From a bacterium (lineage in GTDB: Bacteria > Fidelibacterota > UBA2242): a DNA stretch of 9,700 bases. Positions 7,301 through 9,700 of the stretch are shown in pieces; positions within the stretch are counted from its first letter, which is position 1; every line of letters begins with the position of its first letter. The position numbers and the translations under genes were made by a program. Under the pieces are notes generated by a model. That model did not search any database. It was given only the letters and a program-made list of their open reading frames with translations, and was not told where the DNA came from. Location of the stretch: NCBI GenBank assembly GCA_018895675.1, contig JAHIOG010000343.1, positions 1 to 9,700 of the forward strand. The letters run 5' to 3'.

Positions 7301-7730
7301 ATCGAAGATTAATTCACTCAGGGATCGGGATATTCAATCCTTCCGGCTGAAAAATACCTTTTCCTATCTGCTGAATACTATTCACCTGTTTGAATGTGAA
7401 CTCACCGGAAATTACGATATTGAGCAAACCGGCGATGAACTTGGAGCATTTTTGATTGGAATTCGGAATAGTTATGAACGAAAGCTGAAAAACAAAGGAC
7501 GCTGGAAAACGTTCTTGGAGATTGACAGGGTTGTAGTCACGCCGGAGGGATCGCCGATTCCCTGGGAAATGAGCGGCGGAAAAAAAGAAGGGAATACGTA
7601 TGGCTGGGGCGTTTCAGCGGAGTACAGGCTTGGCAAGAACCTGAGCCTGCGCTTGAATTATGAAGGCTGGGATGAACCCAACCGGGAAATCTATCATTTA
7701 GGTAGTGGAGAGATCAGGGCATTATTTTAA
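4275..7730 (+). CDS. Giant predicted outer-membrane beta-barrel protein (FCB-type, uncharacterised)
   Basis: The open frame gives 1151 residues from GTG 4275, which overlaps the propeller gene by 26 bp. A signal peptide lies at about 25-50 (hydrophobic core AVSILLFIGI, cleavage probably after SLSA), so the true start is probably nearer 4300-4323. Residues 51-165 look like a periplasmic domain ending in a Pro/Lys-rich linker. From about 170 on, the protein is almost entirely alternating amphipathic strands with charged turns, as in an outer-membrane barrel, and it ends in Phe (GEIRALF), the usual BAM recognition end. Conserved-looking segments are SLTDQNIPIQPEGNTQTIDE (207-226), TFGDYEFSNRTGNLSAYQRK (242-261) and WLNSEPMKRGENNDYVIDYS with GEITFTP (323-350). 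The last resembles repeats found in the T9SS translocon protein SprA and in unnamed FCB surface proteins, as I recall them. No plug or TonB box is seen, so a TonB receptor is unlikely. Substrate and function are unknown. It is followed by an Omp85 gene with a 1-bp overlap. Confidence 0.8.
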   Translation: MLLISRFVDVEIIGETLIRLCLENKGYFNKITSGAVSILLFIGISRSLSAADWQTDTLTVFPKDSVVVLSRPYVIPSTLSLRDLDNNLITIPEMKIDAINSRIIAAFLTSDTLNVVARYQFLNINLPRQQILNPPPRIYFPEIKDREETPAQKSRQKTSLPSDYDFLKSGTIYRGVSIGTNNGLSLQSGLNIELQGQLSDDISIIGSLTDQNIPIQPEGNTQTIDEIDKVFIQVRMPNEYITFGDYEFSNRTGNLSAYQRKLQGVLIESNRNGNHAQLSGAITKGQYTSNYFMGEEANQGPYQLTGKEGETAIIVLAGTEKVWLNSEPMKRGENNDYVIDYSTGEITFTPHRLITSDSRITVDFQYSNLVYQKNIWIARNTTALADGKLKLSAGLISESDDKDNPIELVLTDTDRVRLKQIGDNDREAFQSTIREDSVGVYKFNEDSNLVFVGSGGTHSASFYNVGVKGKYKKVYGANIIYFEYVDTSNPLTPASEIEQAVYLPVKPLKLPTNHRLYHFSGQWKPSKYVSLSSELAGSDLDGNTFSSIDDQNNRDLAFDIKSNIGIPITQRSNIGVRLNFRQVGELFEPIDRFQEVEYRRKWDLPSDSTQGERVIEGGVNVNLNEAVKWAVDVGSYNRGSIDANRYKISGIVHYKLIDRLELYQERIKRSISLIGSSDWLRQKLLLRFNIKNIKPFTEFYSEERTGAADDLSNFQFLEQRYGIDLNGNHKFTGRIETYFRNDNDLIENKRTQASSSQNVAVSGQINDWKSFYSRFSYTYRRKKYPGESASPDQQVQLMDVMLKQHPKRLPFSWETTMKIEEERTVKKEYRYFYVGEGEGQYTYDSTFADYVPHPRGDYILRIIPSQIKVPVTSVQNGLRFQLDGRRLKGKIPWKLPTRLTTLTDIRLQQQIRDRDNPFSLLTFSGDNIDDRWAYFNRTFQQDVIYRPDHRRSDLRLRYMETSKISQLDIRGWEGRETSSVKETSLRYKGRFMGDIRLESDVARKYTYRQSKINSLRDRDIQSFRLKNTFSYLLNTIHLFECELTGNYDIEQTGDELGAFLIGIRNSYERKLKNKGRWKTFLEIDRVVVTPEGSPIPWEMSGGKKEGNTYGWGVSAEYRLGKNLSLRLNYEGWDEPNREIYHLGSGEIRALF
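4300..4326 (+). other. Eight-codon frame starting at the TGATG overlap, ahead of the barrel gene body
   Basis: ATG at 4300-4302 overlaps the propeller stop (TGA 4298-4300) and reads MLKLLEKH before TGA at 4324-4326. That stop overlaps CTG 4323-4325, which is in the barrel gene's frame, and GGAG (4314-4317) sits 5 nt before the CTG. It could be a reinitiation leader. It could also be the true start of the barrel gene, separated from it by a single missing A in the AAA run at 4318-4320: with one more A the frame would read MLKLLEKTLIRLCLEN and continue into the signal peptide. Confidence 0.4.
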
Positions 7731-9295
7731 TGAATTACGTCCGACAAATAGCATACAGTCAGATTATTCGAAAATTGATTGATAGATTGCGTTCATATTT
7801 CATCATGATAAGTCTCTTTATATCTGTTATTATCGGTGTATTTGTCCCTGCTGTCGCTGAACCGGAACAACCCACTGATTCATTGATATTCGGAGAGATT
7901 GATATCGTATTCGATCGTCCGGCTGGAGCTGCGCTTGGAAGGATACAACAGGAATTTTCCAATAAGTTTGTAAAGTCTGATCAATATCAAGAATTGACCA
8001 CCAAACTGATGCAAATTCCGGTGCGGGAGGGATATTATTTTCCGGTTCTTTATTTGGAATCGGTCAGTCCCGGCTTTGCCGATGGAGTTACTCGGCTAAA
8101 TCCTAAATTACGTCTTGATTGGGGTGAAATAACCCAAATAGATACAATTCTTTTCAAGGGGGTAAAGAAAACTAAACCCGCTGTCATACGGCGGATGGTT
8201 AAGGATTATATTGGCAAACGCTATTCACCGGCATTGAACGAGCGACTGAAACGGTCTTTACGTCGCTTTCCTTTTCTTACAATCAACTCTGCTAATGAGA
8301 TTGTCAAAACCCGTAAAGGGAAGACTGCGATACTCATCAGTATGCGAGAACTGCAGGAGAATGAGTTCGGAGGCGTCGTCGGATATGTTCCGGAAACCTA
8401 TAACCGGAAAGGCTATTTCACCGGAGAACTGGATTTGAAATTCCACAATCTGTCCGGAACCGGGCGGCAACTCTTTCTTTATTGGTCAAAGGCAAACCGC
8501 TATTCCCAGCAGATTCGCATGAGTTATACCGAACCATGGATATGGAAATCAGATATGTTCGGAACGGTTGAATTTGAACAGGTATTGCGTGATACTCTTG
8601 TAGTGATCCGAAAATTAGGCGTCAGCGCCGGTTTCTATTCGTTTAAGAGAGGCAGTATCGAGCTGACGGTCAGTCACGAATCGACATTGCCCACTCCCGG
8701 AGGTCGGAACTTGCTTGGTCTTGTGCAAACAAAAACTAATGCTATTGGTTTGAAATACGGCATTGACCGGCGAAATAATTTTTACAATCCGTCAAGGGGA
8801 TTTATGCTAAATACGACATATTCAGCCGGTATTCAGCAGCGGGATTCGCTTGATACAAAAGTCCGGTCGGAAGTGATGTTCAATTCCGAAACATATTTTC
8901 CATTGAAGACCAACTGGGTAATGGCTGCTATGGTTCATGCCAGGGCAAAATGGTTAACCCGCGAAGAACCGGTGTATTCCGATCAGTACTGGTTCGGAGG
9001 CGCCGGAAGCCTGAGAGGTTATCCCAATGATTTTTTCAGGGGTAGCCAAATTGCCTGGACGACTCTTGAAATTAGAAGGCTTTTTGGGAATCTGAGCAGT
9101 TTCTTCCTCTTTTTCGATCAGGGCTATTTCCGGCGGAAAGAGTTAACGATGGAGACAATACGATATCCAAACAGCTTTGGAGTTGGAATTCGTCTCTCAT
9201 CCAGAATGGGAATTATAGGTCTTGATTACGGTTTTGGCAGGGGAGATACATTCTCGACGGCAAAAATTCATATACGATTAATTAACAGGTTCTAA
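7730..9295 (+). CDS. Omp85-superfamily outer-membrane protein, compact TpsB/TamA-like form with about two POTRA domains
   Basis: The 521-residue frame starts at ATG 7730, sharing one base with the preceding TAA, so translation is probably coupled. The signal peptide core (ISLFISVIIGVFVPAVA) ends near residue 43 after an unusually long 25-residue N-region; ATG 7805 (Met26) is an alternative start. Residues about 52-133 look like a divergent first POTRA and 134-207 like a standard one (TQIDTILFKGVKKTKPAVIR ... LKRSLRRFPFL). From about 212 to 521 is the 16-strand-type barrel, with YGIDRRNNFYNPSRGFML (343-360), the lid-loop motif GSLRGYPNDFFRG (426-438, Arg429 in the place of the VRGF/Y arginine) and FFDQGYF (461-467, Asp463 as its usual salt-bridge partner), and a terminal Phe. 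Family members insert or transport proteins at the outer membrane. BamA usually has five POTRAs and about 800 residues, so this is an accessory homologue, about the size of FhaC or TamA. Its likely client is the upstream barrel protein, by inference from gene order. Confidence 0.9.
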   Translation: MNYVRQIAYSQIIRKLIDRLRSYFIMISLFISVIIGVFVPAVAEPEQPTDSLIFGEIDIVFDRPAGAALGRIQQEFSNKFVKSDQYQELTTKLMQIPVREGYYFPVLYLESVSPGFADGVTRLNPKLRLDWGEITQIDTILFKGVKKTKPAVIRRMVKDYIGKRYSPALNERLKRSLRRFPFLTINSANEIVKTRKGKTAILISMRELQENEFGGVVGYVPETYNRKGYFTGELDLKFHNLSGTGRQLFLYWSKANRYSQQIRMSYTEPWIWKSDMFGTVEFEQVLRDTLVVIRKLGVSAGFYSFKRGSIELTVSHESTLPTPGGRNLLGLVQTKTNAIGLKYGIDRRNNFYNPSRGFMLNTTYSAGIQQRDSLDTKVRSEVMFNSETYFPLKTNWVMAAMVHARAKWLTREEPVYSDQYWFGGAGSLRGYPNDFFRGSQIAWTTLEIRRLFGNLSSFFLFFDQGYFRRKELTMETIRYPNSFGVGIRLSSRMGIIGLDYGFGRGDTFSTAKIHIRLINRF

Positions 9296-9336
9296 CCCTA
9301 ACCTGGACAAGACAGAGCCAATGAAAAAATATTTTT

Positions 9337-9370
9337 ATAAACGCAGAGGCGCAGAGAACGCAGAGAATTA
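9337..9370 (+). repeat. Short tandem GCAGAG-type repeat, left copy
   Basis: The sequence ACGCAGAG-GCGCAGAG-AACGCAGAG is three 8-9 bp units in tandem. It is matched in inverted orientation at 9623-9659. Dispersed repeats of this kind (cgcagaggcgcagag...) are, to my knowledge, common between genes in many bacteria and often give spurious 'LRSLRLCV' translations. Confidence 0.65.
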
Positions 9371-9407
9371 TTAAATGCATAACAAACATGTAGCCAAACC
9401 GAAGCTG

Positions 9408-9437
9408 TTGACACATTTAAGACAAGCCCCGTAGAAT
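9408..9437 (+). promoter_or_regulatory. Orphan sigma70-like promoter
   Basis: A perfect TTGACA (9408-9413) and TAGAAT (9432-9437, five of six) are 18 bases apart. A transcript would start near 9444 and run rightwards into the repeat cluster and out of the window. No open reading frame of note follows within view, although AAGGAG occurs at 9498-9503. The -10 overlaps a degenerate copy of the TATTACACGGGG repeat, so the resemblance may be partly accidental. Confidence 0.3.
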
Positions 9438-9438
9438 A
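9424..9438 (-). repeat. Degenerate copy of the TATTACACGGGG repeat
   Basis: On the minus strand it reads TATTCTACGGGGCTT, sharing TATT and ACGGGG with the better copies at 9553-9568, 9607-9622 and 9668-9683. Confidence 0.35.
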
Positions 9439-9552
9439 ACTATCATAAAGGGTAATCAAACCAATGTAATAAAGGAACCTTAGAAAGGCTCGTTCATAAG
9501 GAGAAATAGTAATATTCAACAGGGCAAGCACTTTTTGAAGAAAGTTTTCTAA

Positions 9553-9568
9553 TAAACCCCGTGTAATA
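9553..9568 (-). repeat. Copy of the TATTACACGGGG repeat
   Basis: On the minus strand it reads TATTACACGGGGTTTA, identical over 13 bases to the copy at 9668-9683. Confidence 0.55.
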
Positions 9569-9606
9569 GTTCGTTTATTCACTTTCATGTTATTTTTGTC
9601 TTTTCT

Positions 9607-9683
9607 TATTACATGGGGTAAACTCTGCGTACCTTTGCGATCTCTGCGCCTTTGCATTAAAATTTTCTTTACCCCGTGTAATA
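9607..9683. repeat. Inverted repeat built from two TATTACACGGGG copies
   Basis: TATTACATGGGGTAAA (9607-9622) and the reverse complement of TTTACCCCGTGTAATA (9668-9683) match at 15 of 16 positions; the one difference would still form a G-U pair in RNA. The 45-bp spacer contains the right-hand GCAGAG repeat. Two nested repeat families thus share this site. It could fold as a stem in RNA or be a small mobile repeat inserted around an older one. Confidence 0.6.
9623..9659 (-). repeat. Short GCAGAG-type repeat, right inverted copy
   Basis: On the minus strand it reads units of the form TGCAAAG-GCGCAGAG-ATCGCAAAG-GTACGCAGAG. It shares the core GGCGCAGAGA with 9337-9370 and lies in opposite orientation about 250 bp away, so the two could be ends of one non-autonomous element. 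Confidence 0.55.
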
Positions 9684-9700
9684 TGTTGTTTTTCTTTTTG

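Larger units (their letters stand above)
9296..9700. other. Repeat-rich intergenic region without a convincing gene
   Basis: A 119-codon open frame exists on the minus strand (9657-9298), but both of its ends are translations of dispersed repeats (QRRRDRKG and NSLRSLRLCVYK), it has no ribosome-binding site at its first or second Met, and its middle resembles no family I know. The stretch instead contains the inverted GCAGAG repeats and the copies of a TATTACACGGGG motif listed separately. No clear rho-independent terminator is seen after 9295. Confidence 0.6.

Noticed and set aside
4275..7730. TonB-dependent receptor as identity of the giant barrel
   Set aside because: No TonB box or plug-domain motifs are visible in the N-terminal region, and the conserved segments do not fit that family.
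7730..9295. BamA as identity of the Omp85 protein
   Set aside because: The length and the small number of POTRA domains do not fit the usual five-POTRA BamA; it looks like an accessory member.
9298..9657. A 119-codon minus-strand open frame
   Set aside because: Both ends are translations of dispersed GCAGAG repeats, no start has a ribosome-binding site, and the middle matches no family I recognise. A degraded gene cannot be excluded.
9337..9683. Possible CRISPR array
   Set aside because: The repeats differ in length, orientation and spacing, and there are no regular spacers or cas genes.

Overview
The window looks like chromosomal DNA from a Gram-negative bacterium of the Fibrobacterota-Chlorobiota-Bacteroidota (FCB) superphylum, perhaps Marinimicrobia, Calditrichota or Ignavibacteria. 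This is inferred from four things: a secreted protein with a type IX secretion (T9SS) type C-terminal sorting domain of the 'YPNPFN' kind; a sugar-kinase-like phosphotransferase that appears to lead into a RapZ-like domain, an architecture I know from Bacteroidota; a very large outer-membrane protein of a type I recall from FCB genomes; and weak or absent Shine-Dalgarno sequences. I cannot place the genus.

Layout. Positions 1-1071 (minus strand) hold the 5' part of a phosphotransferase gene that runs off the left edge. A divergent intergenic region of about 145 bp follows. Next on the plus strand are a small secreted protein with a cohesin-like domain and a T9SS tail (1216-1971) and a PLP-dependent low-specificity L-threonine aldolase (2014-3057). 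Just after the aldolase stop lies a 135-bp MITE-like palindromic element with imperfect terminal inverted repeats and a possible 6-bp target duplication, then about 200 bp of AT-rich non-coding DNA. A tightly packed three-gene plus-strand unit follows: an NHL-type beta-propeller protein (3419-4300), an 1151-residue predicted outer-membrane beta-barrel protein (4275-7730) and a compact Omp85/TpsB-like protein with about two POTRA domains (7730-9295). The final 400 bp contain no convincing gene but are rich in interspersed repeats.

How the genes may work together. The last three genes overlap or abut and all look exported: a propeller, a giant barrel ending in Phe, and an Omp85-family insertase or transporter also ending in Phe. 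The simplest reading is one outer-membrane assembly or secretion module in which the Omp85 protein serves the large neighbour, or forms a complex with it and the propeller. This is inference from gene order and family knowledge. It is the best candidate here for an undescribed system. The T9SS-tailed protein and the aldolase lie 42 bp apart and may be co-transcribed, but no functional link is visible.

Details worth attention are the unusual start region of the giant barrel gene (a TGATG overlap leading into an 8-codon frame), promoter-like sequences that sit almost on top of three start codons, and nested repeats at both non-coding stretches.
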